Shown: one piece after another, positions 35,069 through 43,395 of the stretch
Position numbering within the stretch: position 1 is the stretch's first letter
Layout of the letters: the number at the start of each line of letters is the position of its first letter
Assembly: GCF_016861655.1 (NCBI RefSeq)
Contig: NZ_BOLN01000009.1
Coordinates: forward strand, 110,958 to 174,957
DNA from: Levilactobacillus lanxiensis
GTDB lineage: Bacteria; Bacillota; Bacilli; Lactobacillales; Lactobacillaceae
Reading direction: 5' to 3'
DNA length: 64,000 bases
Notes under the pieces: generated by a model
Databases searched by the model: none
Told to the model about the DNA's origin: nothing
What the model saw: only the letters and a program-made list of their open reading frames with translations
Program-made: the position numbers and the translations under genes

Positions 35069-35905
35069 TTAACGTAAGAATTGGTTGGCCTTTTTGACAA
35101 ATTCTTCGTTGAATTGGAAGACACCGGCGTGACCTGCGTCTGGGTAGATGACGAGTTCGCTATTTTTGAAGGCCTTAGCCAGGTTGTAGCTGTTTGGCTT
35201 GGTTGGGACCATGGCATCGTGATCACCGTTGGCAACTAGTACCGGCAAGTCCAGCTGGGAGAAGTCAATGGCTGATTCGGTGCTCCACTTGTTGATGGCC
35301 TTTAGTTGGGTTCGGTAGGCGCTCCAGCCGATTGACCGGTCGCGGCCGGTTTGCCGGGCCTTGATGCGCTTTAGGAACTTGGCAGCTTGTTGCTTGCCGT
35401 TGGTCGTCCGGGTGAAGAAGAGGTAGGTTTTCACATCCTTGAAGGTGAAAATGGCCTTGGCCAGGGAACGGTCAGAAATTTTGGTCACGTCGCCAATGCC
35501 TTGCCCACCTCGAGGGCCAGTTCCCGTCAACAGGGCCCGCCGAATCAAGGTTGGTTCCTGGTTGATGACTTCTTGCGCCACGAAACCACCCATTGAGAAG
35601 CCAAACAGGTCAACTTGTTTGAGACCAAGGGCATGGATAAATTCGCGAATTTCCTGAGCCATGCCTTGAATGGTCAGGGCAGCTTTACCGCCGGAACCGC
35701 CAACGCCTTGATAGTCGGGGAGAATCAGTTGATGTTCCTTGGCCAGGCCATCCACGACGGTCGGATCCCAGTTGTCGAGATTACCTGACAGGTGAATCAA
35801 GCCAATGACCGGGACGGTGGCAGGTGTGCCGATTACGCGGTAAGCAAAGGTTTTATTTTCCGGTGTGACGAGTGTTTTGGTTGGTGTGTCAATGTATGAA
35901 GTCAT
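35069..35905 (-). CDS. alpha/beta hydrolase
   Basis: The 278-residue cytosolic hydrolase has the nucleophile elbow GFSMGG (Ser104), an acid in ANGDHDAMVP (about 225-234) and His259 in PDAGHAGVF, a complete triad. The oxyanion region is HLSGNLDNW near residue 38. The cap region (about 135-200) is rich in basic residues. The substrate is unknown; lactobacilli carry many such esterase or haloperoxidase-like enzymes. The start ATG 35905 is preceded by a purine-rich GGGGGAC stretch. It is a single gene enclosed by two near-identical terminator hairpins. Confidence 0.88.
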   Translation of the reverse strand: MTSYIDTPTKTLVTPENKTFAYRVIGTPATVPVIGLIHLSGNLDNWDPTVVDGLAKEHQLILPDYQGVGGSGGKAALTIQGMAQEIREFIHALGLKQVDLFGFSMGGFVAQEVINQEPTLIRRALLTGTGPRGGQGIGDVTKISDRSLAKAIFTFKDVKTYLFFTRTTNGKQQAAKFLKRIKARQTGRDRSIGWSAYRTQLKAINKWSTESAIDFSQLDLPVLVANGDHDAMVPTKPNSYNLAKAFKNSELVIYPDAGHAGVFQFNEEFVKKANQFLR

Positions 35906-36021
35906 GATGAGCAGGTCCCCCGTTTGGTTTAGTAACAGATTTTCGATTTGTAATTAAGGTGAGTGTACCGCATGTGGTAACAAAAATCAACGATTGTTAC
36001 TTTTGGAATTCTATTTGAAAT

Positions 36022-36066
36022 GAAAAAGCTGAATGCGGTCACGGCTAGGTGAGGGCATTCAGCTTA
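36022..36066 (-). terminator. terminator downstream of the membrane protein gene and R16
   Basis: AAGCTGAATGC/GCATTCAGCTT stem; T run on the minus strand. Order on that strand: gene (36341), element R16, terminator. Confidence 0.8.
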
Positions 36067-36159
36067 GAGTTATGTTGGAAAATAAGTTAGTGAATCCTGA
36101 AGATTAGGGCTGGCGGGCACAAAAGCTACATAGTTACGGGCTAAGACGATAGGAGCCGA

Positions 36160-36325
36160 GAGGGTGGTCAAAAATAGACTCAGCCGTGGGATTTAAGTAG
36201 CGGTTCGCTACTTAAATGGCGACTTTGAAACTCGATTCTCAGAGGTTCAAAGCGAGCGCAGAGACCGTTATTTGGCTCTGGGCGTCCTGACCACCGCGTT
36301 CCGGTCTATTTTTGACCGCCCGGCA
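36160..36325 (+). repeat. structured intergenic element R16 (type B)
   Basis: P1 GGTCAAAAATAGAC pairs with GTCTATTTTTGACC. P3 is ATTTAAGTAGCG/CGCTACTTAAAT with a 3-nt loop, P4 CTTTGAA/TTCAAAG, P5 CAGAG/CTCTG. The 3' end lies 15 bp from the stop of the minus-strand gene at 36341. Confidence 0.9.
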
Positions 36326-36340
36326 GGCACTGCTATCGCC

Positions 36341-36895
36341 TTATTTGCCGTAGCTGGTGGCTTGGTGGTAGGCGTGGGCGGTCAAGCGATTGGCCTGCTC
36401 CGCCGTGATGCCCGTGCTGTCAAAGTAGTGTTGCAAAATAATCCGGTACTGGCGGTGAACCAGCTTTAAATCGGGCCGCTTCGTGTGAACCAACTGTTGT
36501 TGGGCACTTTGAGCCGCTTTTTTCGCAGACTTGGATTGCTTTAAATTTTTAACCAGGTAGGTCACGTTTTTGCTGGCTTTCTTGGATTGCGGACTAACCG
36601 GTTGATTGGCTGTCCGGCTACTGGCCAACGACTGCTTCATGTTAGCGGTCAGGCTGGTGACCTCGTAATATTGATTTTTCTTTAATTGCACGTGGTCGTA
36701 GCTCAGGAACAACAGATTGTTCAAGAGCAGGGCAATCACGGCCAGTCCGGCCCCGCAGAGAATCACGGACATGGTCGGCCGCAATGGCTGGCGTTTGTTA
36801 CGTGCGACTAATAAGCCGACCAAACCTCCCAGAACCACCAGGGCTCCCACGGCAAAGACAATTTTAATAAGCATGGCTTCAGTAGACGCCGACAT
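36341..36895 (-). CDS. membrane protein of unknown function
   Basis: From ATG 36895 it has 184 residues, with two membrane segments (about 10-30 and 42-65, separated by a short basic loop) and a polar, helical, Lys/Gln/Ser-rich extracellular part. It ends with an AEQANRLTAHAYHQATS segment. The 34 extra residues of the longer frame lack a ribosome site; GGGTGA precedes 36895. No family was recognised. It is a single gene divergent from prfC. Confidence 0.6.
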   Translation of the reverse strand: MSASTEAMLIKIVFAVGALVVLGGLVGLLVARNKRQPLRPTMSVILCGAGLAVIALLLNNLLFLSYDHVQLKKNQYYEVTSLTANMKQSLASSRTANQPVSPQSKKASKNVTYLVKNLKQSKSAKKAAQSAQQQLVHTKRPDLKLVHRQYRIILQHYFDSTGITAEQANRLTAHAYHQATSYGK

Positions 36896-37170
36896 AGTTT
36901 CACCCGTTTCTAAATAAGTTCGTTCTAAAATTAGTTGTGGACGGTTAAACAGGCCGTCCATTAAAACATTAAAGGCATATCTTCTATGATACCACACGCT
37001 AAGGGGGAGTTAAGTTAAAGCGCGACTATTTTAGGCGATAAGTTATCGGGTGCGGACGTATTTGTCACGATAGACGTTCCTAATGGCGAGTGGTTAAGTG
37101 AATTGCTTGTATTGTGGATGTTGGTTGGAATCATAGGCTAGGCTGTGATTTGGACAGGGGGAAAGGATGT

Positions 37171-37176
37171 TATGAT
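37171..37176 (+). promoter_or_regulatory. putative promoter driving element R17
   Basis: TGT TATGAT is an extended -10; counting 7 nt downstream places the start at 37183, right at GAGTGACC, the 5' end of R17. The same arrangement, CATAAT then CAGTCTCA then GTGACC, occurs before R21. Confidence 0.45.
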
Positions 37177-37182
37177 CAGTCT

Positions 37183-37366
37183 GAGTGACCAGAGGTGGGC
37201 CAAGATGGCCAGCTGTGTCGATGCTCTTGGCTGAGTGATTTTCTCAGCTTAGAGCATGGGACGACCTTTGAGACCGGTCTTAGGGCTCAAAGGCGAGGTG
37301 GAAGACCGCTCCTCAGGCTGGATCCGGTCCCCATAGCAGGACATCTTGAGCCCACCGCCGGGAACG
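37183..37366 (+). repeat. structured intergenic element R17 (type A), upstream of prfC
   Basis: P2 is GGTGGGC/GCCCACC with CAAGATG/CATCTTG, perfect. The outer P3 is ATGCTCT/AGAGCAT and the inner part GGCTGAG/CTCAGCT with one G-U. P4 is CCTTTGAG/CTCAAAGG. An extended -10 of prfC, TGTTAAAAT at 37404-37412, follows the element. Confidence 0.88.
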
Positions 37367-37481
37367 CAGCCGACTAACAAACCGTGAATTGTCGGCTTAA
37401 ATGTGTTAAAATTACTAGCTGTGACGTTTAATTTAAAAAACGATAACTTAAAATATAAAATAACTTTTGTGAGGAAAACTA

Positions 37482-39059
37482 ATGAGTGAAAAAACTTTAG
37501 CGTCAGCGGTTGATAAGCGCCGGACGTTTGCCATCATCTCTCACCCCGATGCCGGGAAGACGACGATTACTGAACAGTTACTGCTGTTTGGGGGCGTCGT
37601 GCGTGAGGCCGGTACCGTTAAGGCCCGGAAGAGTGGCAACTTTGCCAAGTCCGACTGGATGGAAATTGAACAAAAGCGGGGGATTTCCGTAACGAGTTCC
37701 GTCATGCAATTTGATTACCAAGGCAAGCGGATCAACATTTTGGATACCCCTGGGCATGAGGATTTCTCTGAAGATACCTACCGGACCCTGATGGCCGTCG
37801 ACTCTGCCGTCATGGTGATCGACTCTGCCAAAGGGATCGAACCCCAAACCAAGAAGCTGTTCCAAATTTGTAAAATGCGGGGCATTCCCATTTTTACCTT
37901 TATGAACAAGCTTGACCGGGATGGCCGGGATCCAATGGACCTCATTGCCGAACTGGAAGATGTCTTGGGCATCGAAGGTTACCCGATGAACTGGCCAATT
38001 GGGATGGGGAAGGAACTCAAAGGGTTATACGACCGGTATCACAACCGCGTTGCCCTGTTCCGGCCCGAAGACGAAGCGCACCAATACCTGCCGTTACAGC
38101 CTAATGGTGAGTTGGTTGAACACAATGACTTGGAAGAGGACGGCTGGTACCAGGATGCCCGTGATAACATGGAGCTGATCGGTGAAGCCGGGAACCAATT
38201 TGACGAAGCTAAAATCGCCAGTGGGGACCAAACGCCCGTGTTCTTCGGGTCTGCCTTAGCCGATTTTGGGGTCAAGACGTTCCTGGAAACGTACCTGGAA
38301 TACGCGCCGAAGCCTGCCAGTCACCATACTGAACAGGATACCGACGTGGCCCCAACTGACTCCGAATTTTCTGGTTTTGTCTTTAAAATTCAAGCCAACA
38401 TGAACCCGCATCACCGGGACCGAATCGCCTTCGTGCGAATCTGCTCGGGTGAATTTGACCGGGGCATGGACGTCATTCAGGAACGGACCGGGAAGAAATT
38501 ACGGCTGTCCAACGTGACCGAGTTCATGGCTGATACGCGTGAGAACGTGGAAACAGCCGTGGCTGGGGACATTATCGGGCTGTACGATACCGGGAACTTC
38601 CAAATCGGTGACGCCATTTACACCGGGAAGAACAAGATTAAATTTGAAAAGCTGCCACAATTTACGCCAGAATTGTTCGTCCGGGTATCTGCGAAGAACG
38701 TGATGAAGCAAAAGTCCTTCCATAAGGGAATCAATCAACTGGTGCAAGAAGGGGCCGTTCAACTGTACACGTCTTACTCCACTGGGGATTACATCCTGGG
38801 TGCCGTGGGTCAGCTGCAGTTTGAAGTCTTCCAATTCCGGATGCAAAATGAATATAATTCTGAAGTTATCATGGAACCTATGGGCAAGAAGACTGCTCGT
38901 TGGATCAACCCTGACCAATTAGACGAACGGATGTCTTCATCCCGGAACCTGCTGGTCAAGGACAGCCATGGTGAGCCACTGTTCTTGTTTGAAAACCACT
39001 TCGCTGAACGTTGGTTTAAGGACAAGTACCCTGACGTCGAACTGACTTCTAAGCTCTAA
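37482..39059 (+). CDS. prfC: peptide chain release factor 3
   Basis: This translational GTPase of 525 residues recycles RF1/RF2 from the ribosome after peptide release. G1 is SHPDAGKTT (about 20-28), G3 DTPGHEDF (about 87-94) and G4 NKLD (about 141-144). The central [26 protein letters not shown] block is domain II and the RF3-specific C-terminal domain ends with [10 protein letters not shown]. The length is right. ATG 37482 follows GTGAGGA. It is a single-gene unit flanked by type A elements on both sides (R17 and R18). Confidence 0.96.
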   Translation: MSEKTLASAVDKRRTFAIISHPDAGKTTITEQLLLFGGVVREAGTVKARKSGNFAKSDWMEIEQKRGISVTSSVMQFDYQGKRINILDTPGHEDFSEDTYRTLMAVDSAVMVIDSAKGIEPQTKKLFQICKMRGIPIFTFMNKLDRDGRDPMDLIAELEDVLGIEGYPMNWPIGMGKELKGLYDRYHNRVALFRPEDEAHQYLPLQPNGELVEHNDLEEDGWYQDARDNMELIGEAGNQFDEAKIASGDQTPVFFGSALADFGVKTFLETYLEYAPKPASHHTEQDTDVAPTDSEFSGFVFKIQANMNPHHRDRIAFVRICSGEFDRGMDVIQERTGKKLRLSNVTEFMADTRENVETAVAGDIIGLYDTGNFQIGDAIYTGKNKIKFEKLPQFTPELFVRVSAKNVMKQKSFHKGINQLVQEGAVQLYTSYSTGDYILGAVGQLQFEVFQFRMQNEYNSEVIMEPMGKKTARWINPDQLDERMSSSRNLLVKDSHGEPLFLFENHFAERWFKDKYPDVELTSKL

Positions 39060-39074
39060 ACGGGCTGTTGTCAG

Positions 39075-39330
39075 CGCCTCCGGGCCGGTGAAAACTGGGC
39101 CTGGTCGCGTCCGTTCCCGACGGCGTGCTCAAGGCGCCCTGCTGTGGGGCCGGTTCCAGCCGAAGGGCGGGCTTCCACCTCAACTTTGAGCCGAAGAGCG
39201 GTCTCAAAGGTTGTCCCATGGGCTAGGCTGGGAAAATACCCCAGCCAAGACCATCGACACAGCTGGTCGCCTTGGCTCGCCTCTGGTCACTTCCACGACC
39301 GGCCCCAGTTTTCCCAGCCCTGCGGCTGAC
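39075..39330 (-). repeat. structured intergenic element R18 (type A), after prfC
   Basis: P1 is GGTGAAAACTGGGCC and its complement with small bulges. P2 inner part is CAAGGCG/CGCCTTG, P3 GGCTGGG/CCCAGCC. It begins 16 bp after the prfC stop and precedes the terminator at 39395. Confidence 0.88.
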
Positions 39331-39394
39331 GCGGGTTTAGCCCGTGCGGTAGTGGTTACTGGCGGCTTGCGCCATTTAACATCAAATACTAGCG

Positions 39395-39435
39395 AATCCC
39401 AATCATTTCATATTCTGAGGTGGTTGGGATTTTTG
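39395..39435 (+). terminator. terminator after prfC and R18
   Basis: AATCCCAATCA with TGGTTGGGATT and a T run; long loop. Confidence 0.75.
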
Positions 39436-39438
39436 TAT

Positions 39439-39532
39439 ACCCCAGCCAAGACCACCGACACAGCTGGTCACCTTGGCTCGCCTCTGGTCAGCCACAACTG
39501 GCCCAGTTTTCCCAGCTCTGCGGCTGACACGA
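39439..39532 (-). repeat. partial element R19, duplicate of the distal half of R18
   Basis: The 39436-39586 stretch repeats 39236-39389, including non-element flank up to ATCAAATAC, with many substitutions. Only the 5' half of the element is present. The following 39587-39880 has no recognisable feature apart from the leader of the next gene. Confidence 0.75.
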
Positions 39533-39882
39533 GTTTAGCCCGTTGGGTAGTGGTTGCTAGTGGCTTATGCCATTAAGATCAAATACAAATGAAGCTCAGC
39601 CATTTCGATTGTGAAGTAGGTGAGTTTTTTGTGCATCTTTAACAGTTCGGTTGGTAGCTGGTTACACGGAATGTGGCCGCTAATCGGTCTAGTCTAAAAC
39701 CGCCACGATTCCCAGTAATTCAACATCCCCACAACTATCCCGTCATTTTTCGAAGGTTTCCCTTCGGATTTTGCGTGTAAGCCCCGTCATAAATCCAGTT
39801 CTGTTACACTATAAACGAAATAATAATCTTGAAAATTGATGGTGCCCCATAATCGTTTGGGGGATGGAGAGGAGCGATTGCG

Positions 39883-42012
39883 ATGAAGTTTAGAAGTTGG
39901 TTAGGTTTGTTCTTAGGGCTGAGTTTGCTCGGCGTGGGTGGGGTTAGCGGCTGTGCCGATGCGGATTACGACCAGGCTTTGAAGACGGCACCGCAGGGGA
40001 TTTCGCTTGATAACATTTTTACACCGGGGACGACGAGTAATAACCAGGCATCCGTGGTGAGCGCAACGAATCCGAATGTGTCGGGGACGCAGGCGGCGAA
40101 GATCAATAACGGTAAGAAGCAATTTGGGGCGCTTTGGTCAACGACGGACAACGTCTTTGATTTGACGCGCAATCAGTCCGCATCCATGTGGCTGTACTTT
40201 GGGAACACCGGCAAGAAGGCCGCCGATGGGATGGCCTTTGTGCTCCAGAACGATGACAAGGGCTTAGCGGCTACGCCAACGTTTGGGAAGAATATTTCCG
40301 GCGAAACGTTGGGCGTGTGGGGTGTGGATACCGATAAAAAGCAGACCACGCCAGACAAGCTTGCAGCGACGGCGATTCAAAATAGTTGGGCGCTGGAGTT
40401 CGACACGCATCTAAACACGTCCACGAATTATGGCAACACTGGGGATGCGGATTCCTTTGACGTTGGGATTGCGGGCCCGCACATTGCCAACAACTATCCC
40501 GCAGCGGTGGACAGCTACCAAATGGTGCGGACGTCCACGTTGATTCCCATCTACAGTGTCGGCTACTATGCGACCCAGGACCACGCCGGCGTGTTGAAGG
40601 GGGATTACACCCTGTTGTCCAACGGCTCGTGGCATCATTTAACGTTGGACTGGCAGGCCAAGTCACAGCAGATGACCTACACCTTTAATGACAAAGACCC
40701 GGTTACCGGGAAGGGTCAGAGCGGCGTCAGCGAGTCGGCCAACCTCGACCTGACCGAAATCGACCCCAAGGGGACGGGGCAAGTGCGGTGGGGTTTCACC
40801 GGGGCGACGGGAGATAGCTACGAAAATAACCTGGTCGTGATGGAAGAGGTGCCCGGGCTGGTCGATGCGCAGGCAACGGCGACCCTGACAGACACGACGA
40901 CCGGCAAAGAGATTGGTGACGGCGACGTGATGAAGGGGCAGGATAGCTTTAAGTTGGATTACCAACTGGACTATCTGACCGGTAAGCAGTCCTGGCAAGA
41001 CGTGCAGGCCCATTTACAAGTACCGGAATACCTGGACGTGACGGCCGGGAAAATCACCTACGCCGACGGCACGTCAACGGTGGTGGATGTTAGCCAATTA
41101 ACGGAGAACCAATTAACGGTTAAATTGACCCAGGCCCTGTCGGCCAGCAATCGGACAGCTCACGTGACCTTGATGGGAAAGGCAGCCAATTTAACGGCAC
41201 CGGTCACCGTGGACGCGACGGCGAGTGGCTTCAGTGCCGTCAACGGGGTGGTGTCGGCGGAGACCCCGGTCTTTACGCTGAACCCCACGCTGGAACTGAT
41301 GGCGGCATCCCTGTCCGGCAGTAGCGGTCAAGTGGAACCCGGGGAAGATGCGACCATGAAGGGTTTGGTGGTGGTACCGGAAGGCGTCGACCTGGCGAAC
41401 CGGGACATGACGATTCATTCAACGCTCAACGGCAAGGCCCAAGCCGACTTTAAGATTCCGGACGGCACGGACCCGTCCAGTGGGCGGTTTGATGTGACCG
41501 TGGCGGCCGCGGACCTGCAGAGCGGCAAGAATACGTTGGTGACCACGGTTGAAGATCCCTACGGCAACGTGTCTAACGCCGTGACTTATACGATCACCGT
41601 CAACCGGCAGCTGGTCTTTAACACGGTTGCCGAGAAGAGCTCATTTGAGAACACGACGCTGACCGGGACTCAGCAGAAGGTCAAACGAACCCTGGATTGG
41701 CAAGTTGAAATTTTAGATACGCGAGAAGCCGGTGCGAAGTGGGCCTTACAGGTGACGAGCACGGACTTCACGCGTGAAGACGGTCAGAAGTTGGCGGGCT
41801 CCCTGAGTTACTACGACGGGGATGACCGCACGCCTATCAGTGACACGCCGATTGCGGTAAGTCAGGGAGAGGCAACGGGCAACGATGACCTGACGAACGT
41901 GATCGATGACTGGGACGAGGACAATGGGTTACTGCTTGAAGTGAACTCGGCGGCCCTGCAAGGGAAGTACAGTGGAACGGTTACCTGGTCATTGAATAAC
42001 GTGCCCGAATAG
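39883..42012 (+). CDS. secreted WxL-domain protein with L-type lectin-like domain
   Basis: The 709-residue surface protein starts with a signal peptide (about 1-25) whose end VSGC could be a lipobox. Residues about 45-330 resemble legume-type lectins: SASMWLYFGNTGKKAADGMAFVLQND, LGVWGVD, NSWALEFDTHLN and SWHHLTLDWQ. Ig-like repeats follow (330-590). The last part has the two WxL signatures, KWALQV (near 620) and TVTWSL at the very end, which bind the cell wall non-covalently. The usual WxL cluster partners (DUF916, small WxL proteins) are absent nearby. GAGAGGAG precedes ATG 39883. Confidence 0.85.
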   Translation: MKFRSWLGLFLGLSLLGVGGVSGCADADYDQALKTAPQGISLDNIFTPGTTSNNQASVVSATNPNVSGTQAAKINNGKKQFGALWSTTDNVFDLTRNQSASMWLYFGNTGKKAADGMAFVLQNDDKGLAATPTFGKNISGETLGVWGVDTDKKQTTPDKLAATAIQNSWALEFDTHLNTSTNYGNTGDADSFDVGIAGPHIANNYPAAVDSYQMVRTSTLIPIYSVGYYATQDHAGVLKGDYTLLSNGSWHHLTLDWQAKSQQMTYTFNDKDPVTGKGQSGVSESANLDLTEIDPKGTGQVRWGFTGATGDSYENNLVVMEEVPGLVDAQATATLTDTTTGKEIGDGDVMKGQDSFKLDYQLDYLTGKQSWQDVQAHLQVPEYLDVTAGKITYADGTSTVVDVSQLTENQLTVKLTQALSASNRTAHVTLMGKAANLTAPVTVDATASGFSAVNGVVSAETPVFTLNPTLELMAASLSGSSGQVEPGEDATMKGLVVVPEGVDLANRDMTIHSTLNGKAQADFKIPDGTDPSSGRFDVTVAAADLQSGKNTLVTTVEDPYGNVSNAVTYTITVNRQLVFNTVAEKSSFENTTLTGTQQKVKRTLDWQVEILDTREAGAKWALQVTSTDFTREDGQKLAGSLSYYDGDDRTPISDTPIAVSQGEATGNDDLTNVIDDWDEDNGLLLEVNSAALQGKYSGTVTWSLNNVPE

Positions 42013-42028
42013 TGAAGGACCCACATCT

Positions 42029-42062
42029 AGCGTGACGACAGCAGTCGTGGCGCTTATTTTTA
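42029..42062 (+). terminator. terminator of the WxL protein gene
   Basis: AGCG and ACGAC paired with GTCGT and CGCT, loop AGCA, then TATTTTT. Confidence 0.78.
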
Positions 42063-42188
42063 TGGCGAAAAATCCCTTAACCTAGCAAAATATCCCGGTG
42101 AGAAAATAAAAGGTGGCTAAACCAGCTAGACGTGGTCTATACTGGAAAGGCACCATTAATCTTTACATATAAAAGGGGTAGATGTTAG

Positions 42189-43310
42189 ATGGAAAATACG
42201 CAAACTTTACAGTTTTGCCCGAAGTGCGGTCGGGAAAACGTCGAGCACGGCAAGTTCTGTCCGCAATGTGGGCAGTCACTCACCCAAGCGGCACAATCGG
42301 TTGGTTCCAAGCAGTCGGCCCAACCACAGGCACCCGTGACGCCCACTAGTCAGTCACACACGACGCATGACGACTCGACGACGGGACAACGGCCGGCTCA
42401 CACGGCAACCGCGCATCACAACGGCAACCGGAATTTGATTTTGAACCGGGAGAACCTGGAGCATGTCGGGTTGTGGATTCGCAATAACCTAGTGACGACT
42501 GGAATCGGTGTGTTCCTCCTGTTCCTGCTCTTCACGTTTGCGGCGGCTCACGTTGCTTGGTGGACGATTTTGCTATTATTGGTCTTGATTTACCTGATTG
42601 CCGGCAGTTACGGGACCGACGCCACTAGCTTCGAACGAAAGGTCAACCGGTATTACCGTGACCAGGATTACCGGTCAAACGTGAACCAGAACCTTAAGGC
42701 CAAGCAGAGTGATCTGCAGGCTAAGACGGCTTCGGCCATTAAGCAGGCTATGCCGCAACAATCAGCGTCACCAGATGCCACGCAACAACCCGCCGCTGGC
42801 CCAACGGTTCAATCGGCCACGACCGCACCAATTGCCAAGGGCCACCTGGGCATGGGCGTGACCGAGGTCATGGTGGTCTTAGGCGCCTTGGCCGCTCTGG
42901 GGGCAGTCTACGTGGGTCCTTACCTGCAAGCGTCCGCCTCGTTTATTAACTACTCAGCCGGATTGACCCTGGCCAATTTGCTCAAGCTAGGGAGTTCGGC
43001 TTCGGACTTCTTTGGTCAAGACTCCAGTGCTATGGGATGGCTCGTGGCCTTGACGGCGGCACCAATCGTGGCGCTGATCTTGGGTGTCCTCCCCAGCCGG
43101 ACGACCCGAATCATCAATGTTATCGTGGCCATTGTGGTCGATGTGATTTTTGGAACGGTCTTTGGCTACATCTACAACGGTATCAGTGGCGGCTATTCTG
43201 GGACGTTTGGCGATGCGGGTTTCGGTCTCAGCGCTTGGGTTTCTCTGGGTGGTTGTGCCGTACTGACCATCTTCGCCCTGATTTCTGCGTTTAAGCCGCG
43301 GAAACCTTAA
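42189..43310 (+). CDS. zinc-ribbon membrane protein
   Basis: The 373-residue protein opens with a double zinc knuckle (CPKCGRENVEHGKFCPQCG, residues 10-28), then a Gln/Ser/Thr-rich cytosolic stretch, two adjacent membrane helices (about 100-137), a charged linker and three or four more helices (about 222-368). Such zinc-ribbon proteins of lactobacilli are of unknown function and may sense envelope state. A promoter-like TATACT lies near 42133. Terminator downstream. Confidence 0.75.
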   Translation: MENTQTLQFCPKCGRENVEHGKFCPQCGQSLTQAAQSVGSKQSAQPQAPVTPTSQSHTTHDDSTTGQRPAHTATAHHNGNRNLILNRENLEHVGLWIRNNLVTTGIGVFLLFLLFTFAAAHVAWWTILLLLVLIYLIAGSYGTDATSFERKVNRYYRDQDYRSNVNQNLKAKQSDLQAKTASAIKQAMPQQSASPDATQQPAAGPTVQSATTAPIAKGHLGMGVTEVMVVLGALAALGAVYVGPYLQASASFINYSAGLTLANLLKLGSSASDFFGQDSSAMGWLVALTAAPIVALILGVLPSRTTRIINVIVAIVVDVIFGTVFGYIYNGISGGYSGTFGDAGFGLSAWVSLGGCAVLTIFALISAFKPRKP

Positions 43311-43322
43311 TGATGAGGAAAT

Positions 43323-43363
43323 AAAAAGTTTCGCCAATCGATTAGGATGGCGAAACTTTTTTG
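43323..43363. terminator. bidirectional terminator between zinc-ribbon gene and nox
   Basis: Perfect stem AAAAAGTTTCGCCA/TGGCGAAACTTTTT. Confidence 0.92.
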
Positions 43364-43395
43364 CTTCCACAACTTTTTTAAAGGGGGACGCGGGG

